Below, piece by piece: positions 1 to 10,411 of a stretch of 64,000 bases of DNA; the first letter of the stretch is position 1, and the number at the start of each line of letters is the position of its first letter. Origin of the DNA: Planococcus sp. APC 4015 (lineage in GTDB: Bacteria > Actinomycetota > Actinomycetes > Actinomycetales > Microbacteriaceae); contig JASDDH010000011.1 in NCBI GenBank assembly GCA_030407505.1, positions 1-64,000 of the forward strand, in the 5' to 3' direction. Below the pieces are notes generated by a model. That model was given only the letters and a program-made list of their open reading frames with translations, made no database searches and was not told the DNA's origin. A program made the position numbers and the translations under genes.

Positions 1-1
1 C

Positions 2-1336
<1,335 letters not shown>

Positions 1337-1345
1337 GCCTCTATC

Positions 1346-1379
1346 GAAGGCGTCGCGACCCCAGGGTCGCGGCGCCTTC
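1346..1379 (+). terminator. Hairpin terminator after guaB
   Basis: Arms GAAGGCGTCGCGACCC and GGGTCGCGGCGCCTTC pair over 16 positions with one G-T wobble around a 2-nt loop. The hairpin starts about 10 nt after the guaB stop. There is no U-tract, which is common in high-GC actinobacteria. Confidence 0.8.
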
Positions 1380-1439
1380 GGCGTTCCGCCGTCGGTGCGC
1401 TCTTCCCCGCACCGCGGCGCTGCGCCGGCGCATGGTTCG

Positions 1440-1695
1440 TACGGCATCCGTAATCGCGCAGCCGCCGTGCTACGGCATCCGTTCTCACAGCAGCACTTCT
1501 TGCGGCATCTCTCTGCGCACCAGCCGCCGTGCTACGGCATCCGTTCTCGTAACAGCAACTTCCTTGCGGCATCCGTTCTCGCAGCAGCGCTTCCCGCGGC
1601 ATGCGTTCCCGCATCAGCACCCCCGTGGCATCTCTCAGCGCTACGGCGCTTGCTCCGGCATCCGTCTTCGCAGCTGCAGTTCTTGCGGCCTCGCT
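1440..1695. repeat. Degenerate ~30-bp tandem repeat, about nine units
   Basis: The core GGCATCCGTTCTC or a decayed form recurs at about 1443, 1474, 1504, 1536, 1568, 1598, 1627, 1657 and 1687, a period of 29-32 bp. Further shared bases such as CAGCAGC or CAGCCGCCGTGCTA lie between cores. The period is not constant and the frame is not conserved, so I read it as non-coding. Together with the inverted repeat near 1745 it fills the 571-bp stretch between guaB and the DUF559 gene, where I see no gene. Confidence 0.7.
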
Positions 1696-1744
1696 GTCTG
1701 CCGTTGTTCTCCCCGAACTGCCCTCTCGCCCCGGTCCCGCACCG

Positions 1745-1816
1745 ACTTCGGTCAACCGCGCGAAGTTCGGACCCGATCGGGCATGCCTATCCGAAGTTCG
1801 TGCGGTTGACCGAAGT
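1745..1816. repeat. Long inverted repeat, left copy flanking the DUF559 gene
   Basis: Two 26-bp arms (1745-1770 and 1791-1816), built around CTTCGGTCAACCGC and its complement, differ at two positions and enclose a 20-bp spacer. The same structure, with nearly identical arms and the same 20-bp spacer length, recurs at 2795-2872 on the other side of the DUF559 gene. This looks like a REP-type palindrome and could fold into a large cruciform or hairpin. Confidence 0.85.
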
Positions 1817-1907
1817 TCGCTCCTCCACATCCGCGTTCCGAGGGCGCCGTTCCACGCTTCGCGGGTGTCGGCGGCATGCAGGTGCGAGCGACTCCGATGA
1901 TCGGGGC

Positions 1908-2756
1908 GTGAACCTCGATGAGTGGATGCAGGCCAATGGCGGGATCGCGCATCGCGCCGACATCCTCGCGGCGGGATACGGGCTCGCCGCACTGCGTCGG
2001 CAGATGTGTCAGCCTGGAACCGCTGTGATCCGCCGCGCGTGGGTCGTTCTGCAGTCCGCGCCGACTGATCTCCGGGATGCCGCGCGAGCAGGCGGCCGGG
2101 TGGCGTGCGTGAGTCTGGCGCGACGACGAGGGTGGTGGATGCCGGAGTCCGTCGACGACCGCCCGCACGTCCATCTGAGGCCTGCCGCAGGTCCGGCCCG
2201 CATGCCCGAAAGCTGGGGCGGACGGTTGCACTGGACGCAGGTCATCGCTCCCGTGGCATCCCGGAGTCTCGAAGAGTCCCCGGAAGACGCGCTCGCGCAC
2301 ATCGCCGAGTGCCTGCCGCTGGGCGATGCGCTCGTGCTGTGGGAATCCGCGATCCGCGTGGAGGCATTGTCGCTCGAGACGGTGCGCGCCATCGCCTGGC
2401 CCACCCGCAGGGCGCAGGAGTGCGCGTCCCAGGTGACCGGACTCTCGGACTCCGGACTCGAGACCATCCTGGTCACGCCCCTCAGACAGTGGAGGGTGCG
2501 CGTGCGTCAGCAGGTCGTGCTGGCCGGCAGGCACGTCGATGTCCTGATCGGCGACAGGCTCGTCGTGCAGATCGACGGCTGGCAGTTCCACTCGACCTCT
2601 GCGCAGCGGGCGAAGGACATCGCGCACGACGCCGAATTGCGACTGCGCGGGTTCACGGTGCTGCGCTTCTCTTACGCGCAGGTCGTTCACGAGTGGGGGA
2701 CCGTCGAGCGCACGATCCGCCGCGCGATCGCCCAGCGCCTGCATCTCGCCGGTTGA
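1908..2756 (+). CDS. DUF559-domain protein (Vsr-like endonuclease fold)
   Basis: A 282-residue protein. The C-terminal ~100 residues match DUF559, a member of the very-short-patch-repair/PD-(D/E)xK-like nuclease group: VLIGDRLVVQIDGWQFHS is followed by a KDIAHDAELRLRGFTVLRFS segment. The N-terminus (IAHRADILAAGY..LRRQM) resembles the winged-helix start of AbiEi-type antitoxins, a combination common in actinobacterial orphan proteins. I chose GTG 1908 because GATGAT ends 6 nt upstream, the leaderless pattern seen elsewhere here. The gene is bracketed by two copies of the same long inverted repeat, suggesting arrival or maintenance as a unit. Its cellular role is unknown; DNA repair, defence or a selfish module are all possible. 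Confidence 0.75.
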   Translation: MNLDEWMQANGGIAHRADILAAGYGLAALRRQMCQPGTAVIRRAWVVLQSAPTDLRDAARAGGRVACVSLARRRGWWMPESVDDRPHVHLRPAAGPARMPESWGGRLHWTQVIAPVASRSLEESPEDALAHIAECLPLGDALVLWESAIRVEALSLETVRAIAWPTRRAQECASQVTGLSDSGLETILVTPLRQWRVRVRQQVVLAGRHVDVLIGDRLVVQIDGWQFHSTSAQRAKDIAHDAELRLRGFTVLRFSYAQVVHEWGTVERTIRRAIAQRLHLAG

Positions 2757-2794
2757 CGGACGGCGGGGTCCTGTCGCGGCGCCGTCGGCAACGA

Positions 2795-2872
2795 CGAACT
2801 TCGGTCAACCGCACGAACTTCGGACCCCAATGGGCGTGTCGATCCGAAGTACGCGCGGTTGACCGAAGTTCG
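2795..2872. repeat. Long inverted repeat, right copy flanking the DUF559 gene
   Basis: Arms 2795-2823 and 2844-2872 carry the same CTTCGGTCAACCGC core as the left copy and enclose a 20-bp spacer (2824-2843). The two arms differ at only a few positions. It starts 39 bp after the DUF559 stop. Confidence 0.85.
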
Positions 2873-2935
2873 TGAGGGGTTGCAAGGCGCGAGCCCGGGG
2901 CTGGCGCCGCGCGCGGCGCTCGGTACCCTGGGCCC

Positions 2936-3598
2936 ATGTCCACGAGTCCTCCGCGCCGCGCGCCGTTCTCGACGGCGCGCGTGGAGGCATATACCGACGG
3001 CGTCTTCGCGATCGCGGCGACGCTGCTCGTGCTCGACCTCACCACCCGGGCGATCGGGGAGGTGGGCTCGGATGCCGAGATGTGGGCGGCCCTGGGCGGC
3101 ATGTGGGAGAACTTCATGGCGTTCGTCATCAGCTTCGGGCTGCTGAGCATGCTGTGGGTCATCCATCTTCAGCAGTTCCGGGGCATCGAGCGCGTCGACG
3201 GCGGACTGCTGTGGCTGAACAACATCCGCCTGCTGTGGATCGTGCTCATCCCGTTCACGACGAGCCTCGTGTCCGAGTACTCGCAGTACTTCGCCGGACG
3301 GATGCTGCTGCCGATCAACTTCTTCTTCGCAGCGCTCTTCGGCTACCTGTCGTGGGTCTGGGCGGCGTCGCGCGGCGGCCACCTGCTGACCGAGGAGGCG
3401 AAGGGCGACATCGCCGAGCAGAGCATCGGGGGGCTCGTCGCAACGATCTGCGGCGCCGTGGCGGCGCTCGTGTCGCCGCTCGTGGGCTCCTGGGGCTTCC
3501 TCGCCTACGTGTTCAACGGCCCCGTGACCGCCGTGCTGGTCAGGCGCCGCGCCCGACGTGTCTCGGCGGGGGCTGACAGCCCGGCCGCCTCGGCGTAG
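2936..3598 (+). CDS. TMEM175 family (DUF1211) potassium-channel-like membrane protein
   Basis: A 220-residue integral membrane protein. The first helix carries RVEAYTDGVFAIAATLLVLD, the bacterial version of the TMEM175 RxxxFSDG signature, followed by about five more hydrophobic segments, which is the usual single six-helix unit. In characterised bacterial homologues this helix lines a potassium-selective pore; that function is inferred here. The ATG follows TACCCT (2924-2929) by 6 nt and has no Shine-Dalgarno, so it is probably leaderless. The TAG stop forms part of the TAGCCT -10 of the next gene. Confidence 0.85.
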   Translation: MSTSPPRRAPFSTARVEAYTDGVFAIAATLLVLDLTTRAIGEVGSDAEMWAALGGMWENFMAFVISFGLLSMLWVIHLQQFRGIERVDGGLLWLNNIRLLWIVLIPFTTSLVSEYSQYFAGRMLLPINFFFAALFGYLSWVWAASRGGHLLTEEAKGDIAEQSIGGLVATICGAVAALVSPLVGSWGFLAYVFNGPVTAVLVRRRARRVSAGADSPAASA

Positions 3599-3608
3599 CC
3601 TCTCCTGC

Positions 3609-3887
3609 ATGTGCCGCAGCATCCACAATCTCCACAATTTCGAGCCCGCCGCGTCTGCCGAAGAAGTGCACGCCGCCGCGCTCCAGTACGTCCGCAAGAT
3701 CGCGGGCACGACGAAGCCGTCTAAGGCGAATCAGGAGGCGTTCGACCGGGCCGTCCATGAGATCGCCCACATCACCGGGCACCTGCTGCAGGATCTCGTA
3801 TCGGCGGCGCCGCCCAAGAACCGCGAGGAAGAAGCGGCGAAGGCGCGGGCGCGCGCCGAGAAGTCGGGACGGTATGCCGCGGCCTGA
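3609..3887 (+). CDS. DUF2277 family small protein
   Basis: A 92-residue soluble protein starting MCRSIHNLHNFEP. The pattern CRSI..L..FEPxAS..E..AAALQYVRKI, then KPSKANQEAFDRAV, is the DUF2277 signature; the function is unknown. An ATG at 3609 gives exactly the family N-terminus, and TAGCCT (3596-3601, overlapping the upstream stop) lies 7 nt before it, consistent with a leaderless start. The C-terminus is charged (REEEAAKARARAEK). Confidence 0.85.
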   Translation: MCRSIHNLHNFEPAASAEEVHAAALQYVRKIAGTTKPSKANQEAFDRAVHEIAHITGHLLQDLVSAAPPKNREEEAAKARARAEKSGRYAAA

Positions 3888-3958
3888 GCGGCTAAGCCGG
3901 GCGTGAGAGAACGCTTATGCATGCGGGAGCATGCATGAGCCGCCTCTAACGTGGAGTG

Positions 3959-6190
3959 ATGCCCAGAACATCGCGAAACCCCGGCGCCCTCACGGCATCC
4001 CCGAAGACGTTGCGGTCCGCCGCCGTCGCTCTGGTGGCCGTAATCGGACTCGTCCTCCCCGTCGACGCCCCGGCAGCCAGTGCCGCGAACAGATCCGCGC
4101 AGACGGCGTCCACGCCCGCGACGGGTCTGCCGACGCTGTCGATCCAGCTCCCCGCCGGGTACGACCTCTCGGTTCTGAACGCGTCGAAAGATGATGTCCC
4201 GCGCGACCCCGACGTCGAACCGCTGTCCACGGCATCCCTCGCCGATCCGACGAATCCCGCGCACGACTTCGCCGGCCTCGCCGTCGAGGAGATCAAAGGC
4301 CGCGGCAACTTCACCTTCACCCTCGACAAGAAGCCGTACCAGATCGAGTTCGAGGATGCGACGTCGGTGCTCGGCATGGCGCCGGCCAAGACCTGGATCC
4401 TTCTGGCGAACCACGCCGATCCTTCGCTGATGCGCAACAAGCTCGCCTTCGATCTCGCCGCAGAGTTCGGCCTCGCCGCCACCCCGGACTCCCGCTTCGT
4501 CGAGCTCGTGATCAACGGCGAGCACCTCGGCAGCTTCCTCGTCAGCGAGAAGGTCGAGGTGAAGGCGAACCGGCTCGAGATGAGCGACCCGGGCGGCATC
4601 ATGCTCGAACTCGACAACTCCTACGGTCAAGCAGAGGATCACAGGTTCCTCACCCGCACCAGCCGGTCGACCTTCGTGCTCAAAGACGCCGTCGGCGGCG
4701 TCGACGACGTGCTTTCGGGTCCGGTGGCGGCGAACTACGACAGCCTCCGCGCCGACATCGACCTGTTCGAGAGTGAGCTCTACGCACCTGACCCCGACTG
4801 GACGGTCATCAGCTCGATCATCGACGTCGACTCGTTCCTCAGGTACTACTTCGTGGCCGAGACCGCATCCAACCCCGACGTCATCCTCTCGAGCGTCTTC
4901 TTCTACCGTGACGGCGTCGACGGCTTGATCCACGCCGGCCCGGTCTGGGACTTCGACCTCGCGTTCGGGGCGTACGAGACGGTCGAGGGTGGCGCCGATC
5001 CGCGTCAGGACTACGTCAAGAACGCGCGCTTCCTGCGCAACGCCGGCAACGACTGGTTCGCGCAGCTGTTCCGCAACGACGAGTTCGTGGCGGCCGCGAA
5101 CGCGCTGTACGACAGCGAGCTGCGTCCGATCGTCGACGGCATGCCCGCGAAGATCGACGGCTATGCGGGACTGATCGGGCAGTCGGCGGCCGCGAACTTC
5201 GGGCGCTGGAACGTGCTCGGGCAGCCCGCCGTCTTCACCGACGGCGGCCGCGTGGCAGACACCTGGCAGCAGGAGGTCGCGTCGCTGCGCGAATGGATCT
5301 CGGTCAGGGCGACCCACCTCGCTGCGAAGCACCGAGCAGGAATGCCCGTGCTCACGTACGCGACTCATGTGAAGGCCGTCGGCTGGCAGCCGACGCGGAC
5401 GTCGGGCCACATGGCGGGCACGGTCGGGCGGGGGCTGCAGGTCGAGGCCATCGATCTCTCGCTGAGCGGCGGTGCCGTCGCGGGCGGCCTCGAGGCTCGC
5501 GCCCACGTGCAGGCATCGGGCTGGGGTGCGTGGCAGAACCAGGACGCCACCCTGGGAACCACGGGCCTCGGCCGGCGCGTCGAGGCGATGCAGCTGCGCC
5601 TCACCGGCGACCTGGCAGCCGCATACGACATCTCGTACCGGGTGCACGTGCAGGGCATCGGCTGGATGGACTGGGTCGAGAACGGCCTCATCGCCGGCAC
5701 CACCGGGCGCGGGCTGCAGATCGAGGCGGTGCAGCTGAGGCTGCTCGAGAAGTCCGCCGAGGCGCCGGTCGAGGCATCCGTCATCTCGTACAGCGCCCAC
5801 GTGTCGGCAGTGGGGTGGATGCCCGGTGTCCAGGGCGGCGCAGAAGCAGGCACCACCGGGCGGGGCCTGGCCATGGAGGCGCTGCGCGCGGACGCTTCGA
5901 GCAACCTCTACACGGGCGGCATCAGCTACCGCGCCCACGTCTCGAGTCTCGGGTGGATGCCGCCGGTCGGCCCCGGCGGCTACATCGGCACCGAGGGCCG
6001 CGGACTCGACCTCGAAGCGGTCGAGATCTCGCTGACCGGGGAACTCGCCGAGCGCTACTCGGTGCGCTACAGCGCGCATGTGCAGGGCGTCGGATGGATG
6101 GCCCCGGTCACCGACGGCGCCGTCGCGGGGACGACCGGCCAGGCCCGGCACATCGAGGCCATCAGGATCGAGCTGGTGCCGAAGGGCTGA
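3959..6190 (+). CDS. Secreted CotH-family protein with six C-terminal ChW repeats
   Basis: A 743-residue exported protein. An N-terminal signal sequence (LRSAAVALVAVIGLVLPVDA, then an AxA-type site near ASAANR) is followed by a CotH domain (about residues 60-430): GRGNFTFTLDKKPYQIEF, WILLANHADPSLMRNKLAF, then a LVINGEHLGSFLVSEKVEV segment and HAGPVWDFDLAFG. CotH proteins are atypical kinases, first known from spore coats. The last ~290 residues hold six repeats of about 45 residues with the ChW pattern H(V/A)xxxGWxxxxxxGxxxGTxGxGxxxEA. These Clostridial hydrophobic-W repeats are associated with surface or ligand binding. ATG 3959 follows TAACGT by 6 nt. It may act on cell-wall or extracellular targets; the substrate cannot be told from sequence. 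Confidence 0.88.
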   Translation: MPRTSRNPGALTASPKTLRSAAVALVAVIGLVLPVDAPAASAANRSAQTASTPATGLPTLSIQLPAGYDLSVLNASKDDVPRDPDVEPLSTASLADPTNPAHDFAGLAVEEIKGRGNFTFTLDKKPYQIEFEDATSVLGMAPAKTWILLANHADPSLMRNKLAFDLAAEFGLAATPDSRFVELVINGEHLGSFLVSEKVEVKANRLEMSDPGGIMLELDNSYGQAEDHRFLTRTSRSTFVLKDAVGGVDDVLSGPVAANYDSLRADIDLFESELYAPDPDWTVISSIIDVDSFLRYYFVAETASNPDVILSSVFFYRDGVDGLIHAGPVWDFDLAFGAYETVEGGADPRQDYVKNARFLRNAGNDWFAQLFRNDEFVAAANALYDSELRPIVDGMPAKIDGYAGLIGQSAAANFGRWNVLGQPAVFTDGGRVADTWQQEVASLREWISVRATHLAAKHRAGMPVLTYATHVKAVGWQPTRTSGHMAGTVGRGLQVEAIDLSLSGGAVAGGLEARAHVQASGWGAWQNQDATLGTTGLGRRVEAMQLRLTGDLAAAYDISYRVHVQGIGWMDWVENGLIAGTTGRGLQIEAVQLRLLEKSAEAPVEASVISYSAHVSAVGWMPGVQGGAEAGTTGRGLAMEALRADASSNLYTGGISYRAHVSSLGWMPPVGPGGYIGTEGRGLDLEAVEISLTGELAERYSVRYSAHVQGVGWMAPVTDGAVAGTTGQARHIEAIRIELVPKG

Positions 6191-6224
6191 TCGGCGTCCG
6201 CAAGCCGCCCGGTAGGCTGGGCTC

Positions 6225-7349
6225 GTGAGCATGGAGATCGAGCTCGGCCGAGCCAAGCGCGCGCGTCGCGCCTACACGTTCGACGACATCGCGGTGGTGC
6301 CGTCTCGGCGCACGCGCAACCCCGAAGACGTCTCGACGTCGTGGACGATCGATGCGTTCAGCTTCGACATCCCGGTTCTCGGGGCACCGATGGACTCGGT
6401 GGTCAGTCCGCAGACGGCGATCATGCTCGGGCAGCTCGGCGGTCTGGGCGTGCTCGACCTCGAGGGTCTGTGGACGCGCTACGACGACCCGGCCCCGCTG
6501 CTCGCCGAGATCGCGAAGCTCGACAAAGGCGCGGCCACCCGGCGGATGCAGGAGCTCTACTCCGAGCCGATCAGGCCCGAACTGGTGCGCGACCGCCTCG
6601 CCGAGATCCGCGCGGCGGGTGTCACGGTCGCCGGGGCACTCACCCCGCAGCGCACGCAGGAGCTGTACGAGACCGTCGTCGCAGCCGGGGTCGACCTGTT
6701 CGTGATCCGCGGCACCACCGTCTCCGCCGAGCACGTCTCGAGCGTCGACCAGCCCCTCAACCTCAAGAAGTTCATCTACGACCTCGACGTGCCCGTCATC
6801 GTCGGCGGCGCGGCGACGTACACCGCCGCCCTGCACCTCATGCGCACCGGCGCGGCCGGCGTGCTCGTCGGCTTCGGCGGGGGAGCAGCTTCGACCACGC
6901 GTGCGGTTCTCGGGCTCCACGCGCCGATGGCGACCGCGGTCGCCGACGTCGCGGGAGCGCGACGCGACTACCTCGATGAGTCCGGCGGGCGCTATGTGCA
7001 CGTCATCGCAGACGGTGGCGTCGGTACGTCGGGCGACATCGTGAAGGCGCTCGCCATGGGTGCGGATGCCGTCATGCTCGGCGTCGCGCTCGCCCGCGCC
7101 ACCGATGCCCCCGGGCTCGGGTTCCACTGGGGTCCCGAGGCGCATCACCCCAAGCTGCCGCGCGGCAAGCGCGTGCGGGTCGACCAGGTCGCCTCCCTCG
7201 AAGAGGTGCTCTACGGCCCCGCACCCGTTGCCGACGGCACGGCCAACCTCATCGGCGCGCTCCGCAAATCGATGGCCACGACCGGATACTCCGACCTCAA
7301 GGAGTTCCAGCGCGTCGAGGTCGTCGTCGCGCCGTACAGCACGGGATGA
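6225..7349 (+). CDS. guaB3: GuaB3 family IMP dehydrogenase-related protein
   Basis: A 374-residue TIM-barrel protein of the actinobacterial GuaB3 family. It starts MSMEIELGRAKRARRAYTFD, has no CBS domains, and carries GAPMDSVVSP, DLFVIRGTTVSAEHVS and IADGGVGTSGDIVKAL. The loop holding the catalytic Cys of true IMP dehydrogenase reads GFGGGAASTTR here, without Cys. From memory that is normal for actinobacterial GuaB3, so its activity may differ from that of guaB. GTG 6225 sits 6 nt after TAGGCT (6213-6218). The stop overlaps the SURF1 start as ATGA, so the genes are probably co-translated. Confidence 0.92.
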   Translation: MSMEIELGRAKRARRAYTFDDIAVVPSRRTRNPEDVSTSWTIDAFSFDIPVLGAPMDSVVSPQTAIMLGQLGGLGVLDLEGLWTRYDDPAPLLAEIAKLDKGAATRRMQELYSEPIRPELVRDRLAEIRAAGVTVAGALTPQRTQELYETVVAAGVDLFVIRGTTVSAEHVSSVDQPLNLKKFIYDLDVPVIVGGAATYTAALHLMRTGAAGVLVGFGGGAASTTRAVLGLHAPMATAVADVAGARRDYLDESGGRYVHVIADGGVGTSGDIVKALAMGADAVMLGVALARATDAPGLGFHWGPEAHHPKLPRGKRVRVDQVASLEEVLYGPAPVADGTANLIGALRKSMATTGYSDLKEFQRVEVVVAPYSTG

Positions 7350-8224
7350 CCGGCCCCGACCCCGAACCCGGCCCTTCGGCGAGCTCAGGACCCGGAACCC
7401 CGGTCGCTGAGCCTGTCGAAGCGTTCCCGCCGACCCTGCGCGAGGTCATGCTGCGCCCGCAATGGATCGGGATGCTCGTGCTCTGCCTGGTCGTGGCAGG
7501 CGTGTTCGCGTGGCTCGGCCAATGGCAGCTGTCGCGCGCGATCGACACGAACCCGCCGCCCGCGGGTGCGACCGAGATCGTGCGACCCCTCGCCGACGTG
7601 GTCGAGCCGGGGGAATACCTGTCCGACCCGCTCGTGGGTCAGCGCGTCGAGGTGACGGGCTCGTGGGTTCCCGGTGACTTCATCGTGGTGGCATCCCGAT
7701 TCAACGACGGCGTCGAAGGCTACTGGGTGACCGGACAGCTGCGCGTCGCCGACATCCTGCAGCCGACGTCGCTCGCCGTCGCGATCGGGTGGGCCGCGAC
7801 AGCAGAGGAAGCCGCCGACACGGTCGCTCAGCTCGATGAGCTGGATGCCTCGCCGGTCACCCTCACAGGCAGGATCATTTCGGACGAAGGTCCGGTGCCG
7901 CCGCGCGACGACGTCGACCCGCTCATGATGACCCGGATGTCGCCGGCAGCGCTGCTGAGCATGTGGCACGACACCGAGGGTCTTGACGTCTACCGCCAGT
8001 ACCTCGCCTCGCAGACGGCGATCCCGCCGCTCGCCGACATCGACTCCCCGGCGCCGGACGAGCGCTCGAGCGTCAACTGGCTCAACATCTTCTACGCCGC
8101 CGAGTGGGCGATCTTCGCCGGCTTCGCGTTCTACCTCTGGTACCGCCTCGCGCGCGATCAGTGGGAGAAAGAGGTCGAAGACCTCGAGGACGAGGCCGCC
8201 GAGGCCACCGAAGCCCGCGGGTAG
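7346..8224 (+). CDS. SURF1 family cytochrome oxidase assembly-like protein
   Basis: A 292-residue membrane protein with the SURF1 topology: one helix near residues 35-55 ([20 protein letters not shown] with the family WLGxWQxxR), a large extracytoplasmic domain, and a second helix near the C-terminus ([15 protein letters not shown]). SURF1 proteins help haem or copper insertion into haem-copper oxidases. The ATGA overlap couples it to guaB3. The N-terminal ~25 residues are low complexity and encoded by an inserted inverted pair of the TTCGACAAGCTCAG palindrome (7373-7423). Confidence 0.88.
   Translation: MTGPDPEPGPSASSGPGTPVAEPVEAFPPTLREVMLRPQWIGMLVLCLVVAGVFAWLGQWQLSRAIDTNPPPAGATEIVRPLADVVEPGEYLSDPLVGQRVEVTGSWVPGDFIVVASRFNDGVEGYWVTGQLRVADILQPTSLAVAIGWAATAEEAADTVAQLDELDASPVTLTGRIISDEGPVPPRDDVDPLMMTRMSPAALLSMWHDTEGLDVYRQYLASQTAIPPLADIDSPAPDERSSVNWLNIFYAAEWAIFAGFAFYLWYRLARDQWEKEVEDLEDEAAEATEARG
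7373..7423. repeat. Inverted pair of the TTCGACAAGCTCAG element inside the SURF1 gene
   Basis: CTTCGGCGAGCTCAGGACCC and the oppositely oriented GGTCGCTGAGCCTGTCGAAG form an imperfect 51-bp inverted pair, in frame in the N-terminal linker. Related copies occur at 49764-49851 and 63597-63620. Confidence 0.75.
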
Positions 8225-8233
8225 ACTGGGCGC

Positions 8234-8761
8234 ATGGCACGCGCTCCCAAACTCGCCTCGTTCCCGGCGATCCGCGGAGCGCTGAAGTTCTACCAGATCG
8301 CCTCGATCATCACCGGTGTCGGCCTCTTGCTGCTGGTCGCCGAGATGATCCTGAAGTACACGCCGATCCATGTCGAGCTCTTCGCCGGTGGATCCGGCGG
8401 CGCCCTGTGGTTCGCCCCGGTCCTCGCCGGGCCCGGCTGCGAATGGTGGTCGCTGTTCCTGCCGATGACGAACGACTGCGAGATGACCTCGGTCGGCGAC
8501 GGCTTCAACATCTCGCTGTTCATCCTCGTGGCTCACGGCTGGTTCTACGTCGTATACCTCTTCGCCTGCTTCCGCATCTGGAGCCTCATGCGCTGGCCGT
8601 TCCTACGGTTCATCGTGCTGGCCCTCGGCGGCATCGTGCCGCTCCTGTCGTTCTTCATGGAGACCCGCGTCGCCCGCGAGGTGCGCACATACCTCGCCGA
8701 GCGCGAAGCAGCCGCATCCGCACCCCCTGTCACCGTCCCCGCAGCAGAAGGATCCCGTTGA
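8234..8761 (+). CDS. DUF3817 domain membrane protein
   Basis: A 175-residue protein with about three transmembrane segments and the DUF3817 opening ([20 protein letters not shown]). DUF3817 is an actinobacterial family often found next to SURF1 or guaA; its function is unknown. The ATG lies 6 nt after TAGACT (8222-8227), whose TAG is the SURF1 stop. The TGA overlaps the guaA TTG start by 4 nt, implying translational coupling to guaA. Confidence 0.85.
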   Translation: MARAPKLASFPAIRGALKFYQIASIITGVGLLLLVAEMILKYTPIHVELFAGGSGGALWFAPVLAGPGCEWWSLFLPMTNDCEMTSVGDGFNISLFILVAHGWFYVVYLFACFRIWSLMRWPFLRFIVLALGGIVPLLSFFMETRVAREVRTYLAEREAAASAPPVTVPAAEGSR

Positions 8762-10341
8762 CCGAGCAGACCGAGACCTCGCAGCGCCCCGTCCTCGTCG
8801 TCGACTTCGGCGCGCAGTACGCGCAGCTGATCGCCCGACGCGTGCGTGAGGCGGGCGTCTACAGCGAGATCGTCCCGCACACGGCATCCGCCGCCGAGAT
8901 CGCCGCGAAGAACCCGGTCGGCATCATCCTGTCGGGTGGGCCCTCGTCGGTCTACGCCGACGGCGCGCCGTCGATCGACAGCGGGGTCTTCGACCTCGGA
9001 GTGCCGACGCTCGGCATCTGCTACGGCTTCCAGGTCATGGCGCAGGCGCTCGGCGGTGAGGTCGCGAACACCGGGCTGCGCGAGTACGGTGCGACGGATG
9101 CCGCCCTCACGGGCCACGGCGGCGTGCTGCTCGGCGGCCAGCCGTCGGACCAGAACGTGTGGATGAGCCACGGCGACCAGGTGTCGAAAGCCCCCGAGGG
9201 CTTCGAGGTGCTGGCTTCGACGGCGGCCACCCCCGTGGCCGCGTTCGCCAGCGACGAGAAGCGGCTCTACGGTGTGCAGTGGCACCCCGAGGTGAAGCAC
9301 ACCGACCACGGCCAGCAGGTCATCGAGAACTTCCTGCACAAGGCCGCGGGGCTTCCGGCCGACTGGAACAGCGGCAACGTGATCGCCGAGCAGGTCGCGC
9401 GCATCCGCGAGCAGGTCGGCACGGGCCGCGTGATCTGCGGCCTCTCCGGCGGAGTCGACTCGGCGGTGGCGGCAGCGATCGTGCACGAAGCCGTCGGTGA
9501 CCAGCTCGTGTGCATCTTCGTCGACCACGGTCTGCTGCGAAAGAACGAGCGCGAGCAGGTCGAGCAAGACTACGTCGCCTCCACCGGCGTTCGGCTGGTC
9601 ACGATCGACGCGCGCGAGCAGTTCCTCGACGCGCTCGCCGGTGTCAGCGATCCCGAGCAGAAGCGCAAGATCATCGGACGCGAGTTCATCCGCTCGTTCG
9701 AGGCTGCCGAGAAGGCGCTCGTGGCCGAGGCCGCAGCCGACGGCGAGCCGATCCGGTTCCTCGTTCAGGGCACGCTGTATCCCGACGTCGTCGAATCCGG
9801 CGGAGGCACCGGCACCGCGAACATCAAGTCGCACCACAACGTGGGGGGCCTGCCCGAAGACCTGCAGTTCGAGCTGGTCGAGCCGCTGCGCACCCTCTTC
9901 AAGGATGAGGTGCGCGCGATCGGCCGTGAACTGGGGCTTCCCGAGGTGATCGTCGGCCGTCAGCCGTTTCCGGGCCCCGGCCTCGGCATCCGGATCGTGG
10001 GTGAGGTCACCGCTGACCGCCTCGCGATTCTGCAGGATGCCGACGCCATCGCCCGCGAAGAGCTGACGAAGGCGGGCCTCGATGACGAGATCTGGCAGTG
10101 CCCGGTCGTTCTGCTCGCCGACGTGCGCTCGGTGGGCGTGCAGGGCGACGGCCGCACGTACGGGCATCCGATCGTGCTGCGTCCGGTGTCGTCCGAAGAC
10201 GCGATGACCGCCGACTGGACCCGTCTGCCCTACGACGTGCTCGCCCGCATCTCGAACCGCATCACGAACGAGGTGCGCGACGTGAACCGCGTCGTGCTCG
10301 ACGTGACCTCCAAGCCCCCGGGCACCATCGAGTGGGAGTGA
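8758..10341 (+). CDS. guaA: GMP synthase (glutamine-hydrolysing)
   Basis: Converts XMP to GMP using ATP and glutamine. The 527 residues comprise an N-terminal class I amidotransferase with Cys nucleophile GICYGFQ and [10 protein letters not shown], an ATP-pyrophosphatase with P-loop [12 protein letters not shown], and the dimerisation domain with [13 protein letters not shown] and the C-terminal [10 protein letters not shown] chose TTG 8758 because AGAAGGA lies 6 nt upstream and the downstream sequence ([20 protein letters not shown]) begins exactly like other GuaA proteins. It overlaps the DUF3817 stop. Confidence 0.97.
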   Translation: MTEQTETSQRPVLVVDFGAQYAQLIARRVREAGVYSEIVPHTASAAEIAAKNPVGIILSGGPSSVYADGAPSIDSGVFDLGVPTLGICYGFQVMAQALGGEVANTGLREYGATDAALTGHGGVLLGGQPSDQNVWMSHGDQVSKAPEGFEVLASTAATPVAAFASDEKRLYGVQWHPEVKHTDHGQQVIENFLHKAAGLPADWNSGNVIAEQVARIREQVGTGRVICGLSGGVDSAVAAAIVHEAVGDQLVCIFVDHGLLRKNEREQVEQDYVASTGVRLVTIDAREQFLDALAGVSDPEQKRKIIGREFIRSFEAAEKALVAEAAADGEPIRFLVQGTLYPDVVESGGGTGTANIKSHHNVGGLPEDLQFELVEPLRTLFKDEVRAIGRELGLPEVIVGRQPFPGPGLGIRIVGEVTADRLAILQDADAIAREELTKAGLDDEIWQCPVVLLADVRSVGVQGDGRTYGHPIVLRPVSSEDAMTADWTRLPYDVLARISNRITNEVRDVNRVVLDVTSKPPGTIEWE

Positions 10342-10346
10342 CACGG

Positions 10347-10374
10347 GATGCCCCGGACCGCGGTCTGGGGCATC
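10347..10374 (+). terminator. Hairpin terminator after guaA
   Basis: GATGCCCCGGACC and GGTCTGGGGCATC form a 13-bp stem (one G-T pair) around a GC loop, a few bases after the guaA stop. No U-tract follows. Confidence 0.8.
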
Positions 10375-10411
10375 TCTCGTTCCCGCGGCCTTGCTGGGGC
10401 AGGATGGTGAC

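Noticed and set aside
1440..1695. CRISPR array
   Set aside because: Units are tandem and degenerate with no unique spacers, and no cas genes are near.
3731..6256. Long open frame antisense to the CotH gene
   Set aside because: Composition follows from the G/C-biased third positions of the CotH gene; no family motif, while the plus strand has clear domains and repeats.
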